The position numbers and the translations under genes were made by a program. Below are positions 11,281 to 21,972 of a DNA stretch of 42,856 bases, piece by piece (within the stretch, counting starts at the first letter, position 1; the number at the start of each line of letters is the position of its first letter). The DNA is taken from contig PYST01000322.1 of assembly GCA_003049485.1 (NCBI GenBank), forward strand, positions 1 through 42,856, in the 5' to 3' direction. This DNA comes from Ophioceras dolichostomum. Lineage: Eukaryota; Ascomycota; Sordariomycetes; Magnaporthales; Ophioceraceae. The notes under the pieces were generated by a model. It saw only the letters and a list, made by a program, of their open reading frames with translations, searched no databases and was not told the DNA's origin.

Positions 11281-13237
11281 ATGGAGTCCCTCCCAGTCGA
11301 GCTTTCCATCCCATCCTAGTCGCTGTCGTCCAAGAGCGGGGGATCAAGCGTGCGCTCCGCCTCCGACTGGTCTCTCGGGCATTCGTGTCTGCCGTGATCC
11401 CGGCCATCTTCGCCTCGGGGCTACTTAAAGACATTTGGCTGGCAGCTGGGTTTCTCCAGCGCGAGCTTGTCGGACTGCCAAACAAGCTGCCGCTCAGCCG
11501 CCACTACTTCTGCACTCACTTTACCGCCTACCACACTTTCAACCACGAGGGCTTTCTCGCCCCATTTCTTGACATCGTCCTCGACGTCGCGTGCGTCGTT
11601 GTTAGACATCGCCACGGTCTTTCGCCCTGCTGCGTTGGGGATGTGGTTAACGACGAAGATGATGGCGATGATAGGGATTCTTCTTCGGAAGCGGATATTC
11701 GACGCCGCGACTACGCAATGGGTCGGGACCTCTTTGAGTTCTGGGGCGAGCTTCAAGACGTCGCGCTTGACATAGCCCAGCTCTCGACGCTGGAAATTAG
11801 CCCCCCACGAGGATGCCGCCACTGGATGTACGACGGCAGGCGCATGTGGCCTCTGCTCTTCGTGGCGGCGTACCTCGGCGAGACTGATCTTGTGCGAAGG
11901 CTCTACGAGTTCCCCGAACGACCTCTGGATGACCTTTGCAGACAGAACAACGAGAGCGAAAGGTAGGTTGGTCTTCGTTTCCATCTCTCTCTCTCTTCTC
12001 TCTCTCCCTCTCTCTCTCTCTCTCCTCATTTCCTGTGGCATTTCCATACCTCCCTTTTTGCTGACAGGCCAATGTCATTGGCAGCAAAATGCGGAAAATG
12101 GCCATCGCGGCGGCCGCCTTCGGAGGTAGGATCGAAACGTTGCGGTATCTGATGACGTTGGGATGCGCCAAATGTCACCGCGGGACAATGCTCATTGCGG
12201 CGAAGGGCAACCAAATAGAGGTGGTCAAGTTCTCCCTTGCCTGCTTTTTGGAGCCGGAAGCAGCCCAATCGGAAGACTGTGGGGCCAGCTCACAGGACGT
12301 CTACTATCTCCTGGGGGCCGATGGACACAGATCTGTGCTAAAGTGCCTCAAGGATGCTGGCACTCGGGCCCTCTCCACCGAGTGCTCCCGCCTGTGCCAC
12401 GAACACGCCAAACACATCTCCGGCAACGAGTTCGTCTGGACTAATAATCGCACTTGGCTCGTGTGGCGGCTAAACGATGCTGCCGAGCGCGGCGACGTGG
12501 CATCTTTGGTCTACCTCATGGATGAGTGCCATGTCGATCCCCGCCGCCGCGGCGACATCGCCAGATGGTCGCCGTATGGGGTCCTGTACCCCTGCCCCCT
12601 GGCGGCCGCCATGTGGAGCGGGAACGTGAACACGGTGCGGGCGCTCCTCGACCGCGGGGCCGTGGTGCCTCACAAGAAGACTGAAGCGCTGGAGACTGCG
12701 GTTATGGGCGGCTCGCTCGACGCGCTGGACATCGTCCTCGGCGCAGAGATGAAGCACATCCTGCGTGTAAGACGGCGGCGGGCCCGGAAGGCAGCCCAAC
12801 GTCGCAGACGACGGCAGCGTCGGAAGGGCAAGAAGAAGAAGAAGAACAAGAAGAAAGGCAGGAAAGGAGGAAGAAGAGAAGGAGGAGAAGGCGACGACGG
12901 CTATGAAGACGACCTATCCCGGAAATTCGGGAAAAGACTAGAAATTGGCCTCAAACTCGCCGTTCAGGGGGAGGACGACAAGCTGGTCGCGAGGCTGCTG
13001 GAGGTCATGTACAACCACACCGGCGGAGCGAAGCCGGTCGCCGCGTTGCGCAAAGCGATAGTTGGTGGCCTGAACTCCATGGCGGCCTTGATTCGGGAGG
13101 CCGACAGGGTGTACTGTCTCAAGCCTTGCAAGAGAACGCACATCGATCCGAAGCGTGTGCGAAAGGGTTTACGGGCTCTAGGGGAGGATACGAGGTTCCC
13201 CCTACCGCATTGGTCAGCATGGCGCGAGTTTTATTAG
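11281..13237 (+). CDS. F-box plus ankyrin-repeat protein with one-base frameshift near its start
   Basis: The natural start at 11281 reads M-E-S-L-P-V-E-L-S-I, a typical F-box-like opening, then hits TAG at 11317. The next frame continues P-I-L-V-A-V-V and the Arg/Leu-rich rest of the domain. One extra C in the short C run at 11310-11312 would restore a 611-residue protein, so either the gene is recently broken or the assembly lacks a base. Exon 1 ends at 11962; exon 2 is 12085-13237. The intron (GTAGGT, GCTGAC branch, TTGGCAG) carries a CT-repeat tract. Exon 2 has at least five ankyrin-like units (for example AAAAFGGRIETLRYLM, DAAERGDVASLVYLM and AAMWSGNVNTVRALL), interrupted by a Lys/Arg-rich segment at 12770-12890 that could be a nuclear signal. 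The role is probably protein-protein recognition; the partner is unknown. Confidence 0.7.
11976..12030 (+). repeat. CT dinucleotide microsatellite in intron
   Basis: An interrupted run of CT units fills the middle of the intron of the F-box/ankyrin gene. It lies upstream of the GCTGAC branch point at about 12059, so it forms a long polypyrimidine tract. Confidence 0.85.
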
Positions 13238-13817
13238 TTGGCGTTCTTGTCCGGATCCTCTGCGTGCGTCAAACATAACGCACCTAAGTAGGTAGATACC
13301 TACCGACCTAGGCATGTGCGAGCCTCGCGTACTACCAAGAGGCTCCCAACCATCCTGACAAGCCTCACTGGCCGTCCTTGGCATTCCCCCCCTAGCATAG
13401 GCAAGTCCACGGACCGAGGTAGGCGGTTGAATGTGGCATCCTCGTCGTCGGCGACAAGAAGGGGTGGAAAGGGCCTGCTGTGAGGCAGATCCGCAAGGTG
13501 AGCAAGCTAGATGTTTGGCCTATTGTCGCGTCTTCTGTGCGAGATCCTTAGTCATGAGGAGATGGTGGGGCGTGCGTGGTCTTGCACTGGTGGCAGAGTA
13601 GTTTGTGAGTATGGCCTGGATGAGCTCGGAGGCGAGGAGGAAGCTAAATCAAGTGGTTCGTGAGGGTAGAGATAGTACGCAATCGCTCTTTCGCTACATC
13701 TAAAGCATCATCATTGCTCTTATTTTGCAGAAACGCTGATGCGAGCACTGGACGACCTCGGCCGCCAGTAGGCCGTGCAATAAATAACATTGGGCGCAGC
13801 TGGCTAAAAATACCCGC
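13238..13817. other. convergent intergenic region
   Basis: This region lies between the 3' ends of the ankyrin gene (+) and the kynureninase gene (-). It contains a cluster of TAGGTA/TACCTA units at 13281-13312 of the kind scattered through the window's intergenic DNA. No gene was found. Confidence 0.5.
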
Positions 13818-15487
13818 TTACCCTAGTATAGCCTTCCTAAGAGCCTCCACACACCGCCAAACATCCTCAAAGGAGTTGTACATCGGCACAGGCGCGACGC
13901 GGATGACATTCGGCTTGCGCTGGTCGCACACGACGCCCGCCTCGTTCAGCTTCTCCGCCACGCTCTCCAGCAGGCCCTCCCTGAGCAGCACGCTCAGCTG
14001 CGCGCCCCTCTCCTCCTTGTTCGCGGGGGTGATGATGCGGAACGCGGGCTCGCCACTAGCAGTCTTCTCCTCCCGCACGATCCCGTTCAGCAGGCGCTCC
14101 GCGTACGCGGTCAGCCGCAGCGACTTCGCGCGCAGGTCCACCATGGACGTCTGGCCGAACACGCCCAGCGCGGCGCCTAAGCTGGCGAGGTCGACGGCGG
14201 ACGGGTTCGACACCACCCAGCCCTGGGCGCCGGGGGTGGGACGGAACTCCTTCGCCATCTCGAAGCGCACCGACTTGTCGTTGCCGTACCACCCCGCCAG
14301 ACGAGGGTGGTACTTCTGGGGAGAAGTAGACGTGTCGACCCCGCCATGCCGGGAGTGCACGAACGCACCCGCGATGGCGCCGGGTCCGGCGTTGATGTAT
14401 TTGTACGTGCACCACACGGCGAAGTCGACGTCCCAGTCGTGCAGAGACAGGGGCACGTTGCCCGCCGCGTGGGCGAGGTCCCACCCCACGGTGATGCCGT
14501 GCTTGCGCGCGTGGGCGGTGATGCGCTGGATGTCGAAGAGCTGGCCGCTCCAGTATTGGATCCCGGGGAGGAGGAGGAGGGCGGTGCTGGATGCGTGGGC
14601 GTCGATCGTGGAGAGGATGTAATCGGTCGAAATGTAGAAGTTGGAGTCCGGCTCGAGCTCGACGAGGGAGGTGGACGGGTCGAGGCCGTGCCATTGGATT
14701 TGAGACGCGATGGCGTACTGCGAAACGGAAACGGATAGTATCAGCATCGTCTCGGTGATTCCGAAGCTAGCATACCAAGGGAGTTGATAGCGATGCGAGC
14801 GGGTTTGTCGGGGTTGAGCGCGTTGGAGGCTGGCTTACAGTGTCGCTGGGGAACGGCTTCCACTCGGCAATGATCTTGTGACGCGTCGGCGTGGGCTTGT
14901 AGAAGCTCGCCATCATGAAGTGCAGGTTGACTGTAAGCGTGTTCATGATGGCGATCTCCTCGGGCGCGGCCCCGACGATGTGTGCCGACTTGGCGGCGCA
15001 ATCAGCGGCCATGTCCTGCCATGATGCTAGGGGCGAGCCCTCGAGCTCGGTGAAGTGCCCCTTCACGCCTATCGACGCCCATGTCTCCAGCTGCGCGTTC
15101 AGGTGGTTTCGGACGGCTTTGGGCTGGAGGCCCAGCGAGTTGCCGCAGAAGTAGACGGCGGGGTCTTCGTTCGAGGCATGATCGGAGGGGGACTCGTTGC
15201 TTGGTGGATGTCCTACGGGGGAATGTCGTTCTAGTCAGTTCCCCGTGCTCCGTGCGGCTCTGGCGGTCCAGGGACGGGAACGGGGTGGACTGTAGCCTAC
15301 CTGGGTCCTGGCCGTCCAGGGCCCGTTTTTTCAGGGATGCCTTTGTGGGGAGGACGAATTGCTCGCGCATATGCCGGATGGGGTCCTCGGCATCGAGCTG
15401 ACGCGCATATTCGAGAGAATGCGCGTGTGGGGGAAAGTCAATGGCGTTGCCGGGCTGGCTAGAGAATTCCGATGAGTTCGAAGGCAT
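13818..15487 (-). CDS. BNA5: kynureninase (EC 3.7.1.3)
   Basis: A PLP enzyme that cleaves L-kynurenine to anthranilate and alanine, and 3-hydroxykynurenine to 3-hydroxyanthranilate, in the cytosolic kynurenine/NAD pathway. Three exons on the minus strand, 15487-15301, 15212-14839 and 14717-13818, join in phase (donors GTAGGC and GTAAGC) and give 486 aa, the usual length. Motifs in order: V-Y-F-C-G-N-S-L-G-L-Q near residue 85, a helix-initiating N-T-L-T-V-N-L-H, SQIQWHG, G-W-D-L-A-H-A with the PLP-ring Asp at about 267, then W-C-T-Y-K-Y-I-N with the Schiff-base Lys at about 293 and the G-P-G turn. The C-terminal domain with GAQLSVLL and the closing APVPMYNSFEDVWRCV stretch is complete. The start codon was chosen as the first ATG of the frame. 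It is head to head with the indoleamine 2,3-dioxygenase gene. Confidence 0.95.
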
Positions 15488-16343
15488 GATGATTTGGCTT
15501 GTTGGTCGTCCCTCTCGGCCGCACTGAATAGAGGTGCAATTGGGGGGGTGTGGGGCGCTATGGAACAAAGAGCTGTGGGGTCGTCGTCGAATCGTCACTG
15601 TTTGCTTGATTTGGTCCTCCAAAACAACCTCTCTGATCAGGCCAGTCGAGGACGTTCGAGGTCACTTTGTAGCCGAGCCTCGTCCATGTGCATCGAAGAA
15701 CAACCGCAATGCGACGCCAATCGATCTGGGATCTGAGACACGCTCACTGCCGTGCCCCAATCTCAGTGCAATTGCCTCACTGGTCTGGCGCAATCAGGAC
15801 CGCCAGAATGACCCCGCTGTATTTCAATTCCGCACCTGCCTGATCCGACACAACCCGCCCGTAGCCGAAGGCCAACTGAAAATCCGCCCCTGACGACAAT
15901 AGCGTTTGTCATGGATTCCTCGAGACGGTCGCTCCGATCCCTTTTAGCCCTCATGGATGGCCTTCGGCCGCTTATTCTGCAGGTCATCTGACATGTTGCT
16001 ACCACAGTATTCGTCATGGCCTTAGCTTCGAGACTTCGTCAACCGATGGCCGGGAATCTGGATCTCTCCGAGCGGGTCAGGGGAGAAGCGGACCCTTTGT
16101 TGTAGACCGCCGGACGGTCATGGCCTCTTGACAAGTTAAACCGGCTTACGCCTGCCTTCTTCGGCCTGGTGCCACTGGGAGCGGCTTTCCTTAAGGTGTC
16201 TTCGAGTTTCCGCGCTGGGGGGTTGTAAGAATGGAAGGAGCAGAGCGGGCGATCTGTGTTTCTGAATCCAATACAAAAGGGAAATTGTTAGTGCACCCGC
16301 ATATTCACTCTGTCACTTCTATCTACCATAGCCAACCCTTGAT
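15488..16343. promoter_or_regulatory. shared upstream region of kynureninase and IDO
   Basis: These 856 bp separate the two outward-facing start codons of genes in one pathway, so the region is a candidate bidirectional promoter. I saw no GCN4/CPC1-type TGACTCA site and no long repeat. Co-regulation is inferred only from the arrangement. Confidence 0.55.
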
Positions 16344-17897
16344 ATGTCACCCTGCGAGCCCCTTCCCACTGCTGGAGAGGACCAGCGGCTCTCTCTCATC
16401 TCAGAGAGGCTGGCAAAGGACTTTTCTGTCACTCAGAACGGCTTTGTTCCAGTGGAGGCCCCCTTGACGAAGATCTCGAACCCCTACTACCAACCGTGGG
16501 AGGATCTCGGCCAAGGTCTCTCAGGGCTACTGCGCCAGGGTCTCCTGAGAAAGAAGGTCGACGATGAGTTGCCCATCCTGTCTGCCTCTGAGCTGAAGAC
16601 TGAGGCAGAATGGCGAAGGGCGTACCTCATCCTGACCTTCCTCACACACGCCTACGTCTGGGGCGGAGACACTCCGTCAGAGCGGCTCCCTCCCCAGCTC
16701 ACCCTCCCTCTGCTCCAAGTCTCAGAGCACCTCGACCTCCCACCCGTGGCGACCTACGCCGCGACGGCTCTCTGGAACTTCACCAGCGGATCCCCCTCGA
16801 CCTCCTTCAAGGACCTGGACTCCCTCCAGTCGCTGATCACCTTCACCGGCACGCCCGACGAGTCATGGTTCTTCATGGTCAGCGTCGCCATGGAGTGCGA
16901 GGGCGGCGCTGTCATCCCTTCCGTCCTTCAGGCCATGGAGTCCATCCCCGACGCCAACAGCCGCAGCTACGCCCTCGTCACCGACGCCCTGGAGCAGCTG
17001 ATGGCTTGCGTCCGCCGCGTCGGCGCCGTGCTCGACCGCATGCACCAGCGCTGCGAGCCTGAGGTCTTCTACCACGCCATCCGGCCCTTCCTGGCCGGCA
17101 GCAAGAACATGATCGCCGCCGGCCTCCCCCGCGGCGTGTTCTACGACGAAGGCGACGGGAAGGGCGAGTGGCGCCGTCTGCGCGGTGGAAGCAACGGCCA
17201 GTCGTCACTGATCCAGTTCTTCGACGTCGTCCTAGGCGTCGAGCATGCCGCGTCCGAGAGCCAGAACTCGCGTCCGCAGCAGCAGCAGCAGCAGTCTACT
17301 ATTACTACTAGCGGCGCCAAGGGGAAGGAGAAGGAGATACCCTTCCACGAGGAGGTCCGCGGCTACATGCCTGGCCCGCATCGACGCTTCCTGGCCTACG
17401 TGCGCAGTCTCCCGAGCATCCGCCACTTCGCGTTGCAGGAGACTTCAGCTGCTACCGACGAGGCGCTGCAGAGGGAGCAAGCAGTCCTCCGCCAGACCTT
17501 CCAGCAGGCCACGCGCGTACTGGCTGAGTTCCGCAACAAGCACCTCCAGATCGTGACCCGGTACATCGTCGTGCCGTCGCGCAAGGACCAACAGAAGAAG
17601 CGCGCCGCCGCCGCCGCCGACGCTTCCGGCAACGGAAACGGCAGTGGAGTAACTACTGTGAGCCCTGCTACGGAGCAGCGCCTCGAGAGGCTCTCGGGCG
17701 TGGCATGGCGTGAGCCGCCGCAGAACCCCGTCGCCGTGCCCAAGGAGGAAGCATCTGCGGATTCTTCTTCTGGACGCAACCACCACGAGACACAGCTCAC
17801 TGGCACAGGCGGAACGGCTCTGATGCCGTTCCTGAAGCAGGTCCGCGACGAGACCATCCGGGCTGGGCAGCCTGACAATGCCGTCGCGGTCGCTTGA
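16344..17897 (+). CDS. BNA2: indoleamine 2,3-dioxygenase (heme, tryptophan to N-formylkynurenine)
   Basis: It catalyses the first step of tryptophan breakdown, O2-dependent opening of the indole ring to N-formylkynurenine. Intronless, 517 aa from the ATG at 16344. Family motifs: P-V-A-T-Y-A-A-T-A-L-W-N-F near residue 135, M-E-C-E-G-G, F-L-A-G-S-K-N-M at about 250 followed by G-L-P-R-G-V-F-Y-D-E-G, and R-G-G-S-N-G-Q-S-S-L-I-Q-F-F-D at about 280. The R-G-Y-M-P-G-P-H-R-R-F-L segment has His346 (codon 17379-17381) as the expected proximal heme ligand. A Gln-rich insert (17274-17296) lies just before the E-E-V-R-G-Y-M segment and an Ala/Gly/Asn-rich insert lies near 17600. With the C-terminal extension these make it longer than human IDO1 (about 400 aa) and yeast Bna2 (about 450 aa). 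No critical residue is missing. The product would need formamidase before kynureninase can use it; no formamidase is in the window. Confidence 0.95.
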   Translation: MSPCEPLPTAGEDQRLSLISERLAKDFSVTQNGFVPVEAPLTKISNPYYQPWEDLGQGLSGLLRQGLLRKKVDDELPILSASELKTEAEWRRAYLILTFLTHAYVWGGDTPSERLPPQLTLPLLQVSEHLDLPPVATYAATALWNFTSGSPSTSFKDLDSLQSLITFTGTPDESWFFMVSVAMECEGGAVIPSVLQAMESIPDANSRSYALVTDALEQLMACVRRVGAVLDRMHQRCEPEVFYHAIRPFLAGSKNMIAAGLPRGVFYDEGDGKGEWRRLRGGSNGQSSLIQFFDVVLGVEHAASESQNSRPQQQQQQSTITTSGAKGKEKEIPFHEEVRGYMPGPHRRFLAYVRSLPSIRHFALQETSAATDEALQREQAVLRQTFQQATRVLAEFRNKHLQIVTRYIVVPSRKDQQKKRAAAAADASGNGNGSGVTTVSPATEQRLERLSGVAWREPPQNPVAVPKEEASADSSSGRNHHETQLTGTGGTALMPFLKQVRDETIRAGQPDNAVAVA

Positions 17898-18927
17898 ACA
17901 CCATCCTGGCACTCACTCGCTGCGATATCCGAGTGATTGTTTGGCGAGAAAGAAAAAGGGGGAAGTAAAATTTTGTGGGGAAAGTCATCATCACCGTCAT
18001 CATCACCAGCATCTCCAACATCATTGGCATCGGCATCAGCAGCAGCAGCAGCAGCAGCATCTTATTCTACAGTATCAGCATATCAGCGTAGGCGCACTGG
18101 GAATTGCATTCCGTGGAGATTGTTCGGTTCAGCGCGGCGTTTCGGCGGAACCAAGACGTACATACCTCAGGAATTCCCGGTTTTTATCTTTTTAGACAGG
18201 CATGTTTCTGCGGGTTTCATCAATATCAGTGCCGCTTTACAGTGAAATGGCAACAATTAGTGGGAAATGGAGAAGTGTTCGAGTGAACCACTTCAGTCCG
18301 ACGTGGGGTTTCCTGCATGTTAGACCCATCGATTCAGGTTTTCGTCGACTTCCGGCGGCTTACTATGGGGGCCGTCGAAGGCGGCGAATATTCCACGGTG
18401 GATATCTCGGTTGGGCGTTCTCCATTCTCCGCATCGAGTCCCCCCTTGGTGACCTGACGCCCGCGTCTTCGACCCCACCTGAAGACTCCAGCGGCTCGGG
18501 AACCGCCCTCTTCCGCTGAGAACACTCTTGATCACTGTATGGCGTCATCATCAGAGTCCCTGTCTGGTTGAAAATCGGGCCTCTATTATTTTTACTGCCC
18601 TTGCGGAAAACAAAGCACAAGGTTGGGAGTACCTACCTACTCTTACCTATTTTTATTTAAAGCAACGCGTCCTGTTTCCTTTACTCTAGATACTGCTTTA
18701 CGCCGTTTTATGTTCCCCATCCCCGTTCTGGAAAAATTTATGTCCTAAGAACAAAAAGAGGAACCAGAGAGACAAGACGGGGCTTTATCTTAATGGTAAA
18801 GGAGAACAACGCCTGAGTGGCATATGCCGAAACCCCCGTTCTAGATAAAGGAACAGATGAGATTCAGGAGACAGCAAGGTTGGCTTCCCTCGTGAGATGC
18901 TAGCAGACTGTGAAGAGCCGGCGGCCC
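17898..18927. other. convergent intergenic region with CAT/CAG microsatellite
   Basis: This 1030-bp region lies between the 3' ends of IDO (+) and the secreted-protein gene (-). At 17985-18062 there is a run of CAT/CAC and then CAG triplets, beyond the IDO stop, so it is untranslated in that frame. A TACCTACCTACT cluster lies at 18629-18650. No gene was recognised. Confidence 0.6.
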
Positions 18928-19975
18928 TCAAGTGCGCAGACACTTGCATGCCGCCTGACAGATACGGTCGCTGGTCTTCACCTCACCAAGTGGCGTACAG
19001 AAGCTCCCAATACCGACACCAGACACTTTCTGCTTCCCAGCGCGACACTGCTCGGTCAGCTTGGGGTCTCCGACATCGTTGTTAAAGCACTCCAAGACAA
19101 AAGGGTTCCGGATCTTCTCGGCGGCTGTGAGCATGGCGCCCACAGCCTGCCCGTTCTGTTGGTGTGTGCCGGCCTGCTCGCCACGACCGGCCCTGATCAA
19201 CGAGGTGAACGGGGTGGTCTGCGGAGGCGCCTGAGTGATGACCTTGTCGCTCGGCCAGTCCATCCACGTAGACCATGGCTCATTCGCATCTGTGCAAGGT
19301 TCGATATCCCGAGCAACCTTGGGCTTGAGGCTTGACTCGGCAATGGGCATTCTCGTAACCTCGTGGGAATCGTGAGTGGGCAGAGCAGTTACAGAGTCGG
19401 TCGGCTCCCCCACAGGCACGTCGGAGGAAGTCTCGGTGGAGGATTCTGTGGAACGACACATAGATGAACTTTTAGCTCTTCGACGCCTTTCGGTCCAAAA
19501 TGTGATCGGAGCCACGATCAAAGGGTTCCATACCGGAGTGGGTGTGGGTGGGCGAGCCAGAAGGATGCCACGTTGGCTTGGGAGTGGTGACATTCTCGCG
19601 AGTGGACATACGCCTCGGCCAAGGAGGGATCGTAGTCCAAGGGATGGAAGGCCAAGTGGGGTGGAACGGGTCCGTTGTGACGGAGGTGTCGGACGAGCCG
19701 GTCGGGGTCGGGGCCGTGAAGTGGGAGCTGTCGGTGGGGAACGGGGAGCCAGTGTCGATCCGATCCGTGATGATGCTAGTATTGACGCGGAAAGTGGGGA
19801 ACGGCGAGGGCATCGTGATGGCGGAAGTGTCGTTGGAGTTCCAGGAACCGGTCGTCGAGATGGCGCCATTGTTGAGCTCGTCGATGTCATGCGCGTAAGT
19901 CTTGTGCTGCGGAATAGCCGATACGGCCACAGCCCAAAGGGCGAAAGAGGAGATGAGGAGCTGAGTGAGGCGCAA
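18928..19975 (-). CDS. secreted Ser/Thr/Pro-rich protein with Cys-rich C-terminus
   Basis: Two exons on the minus strand, 19975-19534 and 19445-18928, join in phase over an 88-nt intron (GTATGG donor, CCACAG acceptor), giving about 319 aa. The N-terminus is a textbook signal peptide: Leu-rich core, A-V-A-V-S-A cleavage site, then I-P-Q-H. Residues about 40-190 are rich in Ser, Thr and Pro with N-x-S/T sites, as in heavily O-glycosylated wall or mucin-like proteins. The last 60 residues carry at least five cysteines, including the terminal C-x3-C-x-C, suggesting a disulfide-bonded head. The first codon of the frame is TTG where ATG would be expected; the true start may lie in an unrecognised upstream exon or may be lost. 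No known family is recognised. It could be a wall protein or an effector-like protein. Confidence 0.75.
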
Positions 19976-21972
19976 ACTCGAGGATCAGTACGACTACTGC
20001 CTTACTTTAGTCTCGGTCAACTGAAAGGGGGATATTATTGTCATAAGTACCTTCATCGTGCTCTTCCTGCCCGACTATCTTGATACACTAGAGCTATTAA
20101 TTTATGCTGGAAGGGCCGGCAGATTAGGCTTGTGCTCCGTGTGATACGTGAATTCAGAAATTTCGAAGAAACATAGTACGCATTTAGTGCTCTAGACTTG
20201 TCTTGAAAGGAAGCGGATGAAAGCCGGCTGAGACGGCGGCCCGACGTGGTAGATGGCTCTGCGAGGACGATTGAGAGGAGAAAGCGCAGCCTCGATCGCT
20301 CACGCAGGTGCCATGTGTCAAGGGGGTCAAGACTGTTATAGCGGGAAAGAGTGACCTGGAAAGGCACAGGTAATGGAAAGGGGAAAGGACTATCTTGACT
20401 TGGGTATCTTACCGAAACTCACTCCGCAATGGGAGACGAGAGATTAGGAGGGAGGGAGGTGACAAAGGGAACGAAGAGGAACAGTTTGTGGGTGAAGAAG
20501 ATAAGAAGCGGTGAGAGGGAGGAGAGAGAAAGAACTAGTTCATATATATACATTGACAATACGGTATATCGATGAATCACGCGGATAGGGAAGGCAACAA
20601 CTCGTTGAAGCGAATATCATACGATATGGGGAAGGGGGAACTGAAGTGTTGAGGATGAATCACGATCCGAGAGACGAATCAGAGTCGATGGGGGGTGGAA
20701 GAACCGATGGCACCATCGGCAAGGCGGTTGCGCGACTCCTGAGCTGAAGTTCCGTTGAGCCCAATCACCATGTGTGGAGCAAGGGGCTCAAGAGCGCTGC
20801 CCCTGAGCTCTAGTGAGCGAAAACTCGTTGCCTGGGGTGAGGTTTAGAGAAGCGCAGTTCTGGCATTCCTAACGAGATGTACGCCCGCTATTCACTTGCG
20901 AGAAAGTCTAGTCAGGCAACAGTTGAATGTTGAAGCGAGGTGAGGAAACACAGAGCCAATGTTGTATAAAGACTCAGCCCCGGAGAGTGAGGGGGGCGAG
21001 TCCTGCATTCAACTTTCTGGTAGTCGCTTCCTTGTAGGAAGATTGGGCAAAGGGAGAGTGTCCGGCGCTCTGTTGACTCCTGTAGGATGTTAGGACCTAG
21101 CTTGGGCCCTTGGATGAGAAAGCATTGGATGTGCTGGTGGCAGGTGGATGTTGGTGGCCAGATAAGGTCTGCCTGGGAGTGGAGGTCTAAGTACACAGCG
21201 TGTGGTCTTCCACCACGCGGCGCCTCGAACTTTTCCTAGCGGAAGGATGTTCACGCTGATGTGAAACTGGGCCTATCGTGGCGAAAAGTGTCGCCTCCCG
21301 TGAACTGGAATCACGAGACTCGGAAGGACTTGTAGTACAACCACAGGGATGCTGTAGTTGACATCGAGTCATGGGTAAACATCTTCTCGCCTCATATCCC
21401 CTACAGCACTAGCCAAGTAGCACTGTCTAACACGAGCACAACGACCACAGTCCAATTCAGAATCGTTGTTCAGGGGAATAAAATTTTGATCAATCGACCA
21501 CGCTCCGAAGCTTTTCCGACTAGAATTCCTGAGCCATCATCGGGCTGCCGCTTGCAACTCTTGCCTGGCAGCTTTTTGGCAACTTGGGAAGAATAAACGA
21601 CCAACTCCAGCACCATAAGAAGGGAAAGGAGAAACAACAACCTAGGAAAATCAAGAACGGGGGAATATCGATCTAGGGAGGGCAAAGCATGGGTGAATAG
21701 TGATAAAAACAAAGTCGAAGGGGAAATAGGTAGGGTAGCTGACTGATGATGCCCGACATATATAAGGGCCGGAGGCGAAGGGGGTGAAAAACACTGATGA
21801 AATGGGTCGTGTTAGGTGCAAACTCCAGATCTTGGACGTCCCATCATACCTGGATGGAATCAAGATTTGAGAAGAAATCCCCCCCTTTGGCCCGCCCGCC
21901 GAAAAAGGAAAAAAAGAAGGAAAGAACACCATAACATCCAGACCTCGGAAGCTACGCTACGACCTCACGAGT
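19976..21972. promoter_or_regulatory. long upstream region of the secreted-protein gene
   Basis: These 2 kb hold no supportable gene. At 20436-20535 the plus strand is purine-rich (CT-rich on the transcribed minus strand) and ends in a TATATATA run at about 20543, an arrangement common upstream of fungal transcription starts. Another TATATATAAG lies near 21758. If used, the 5' leader of the secreted-protein gene would be about 500 nt. Confidence 0.4.
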
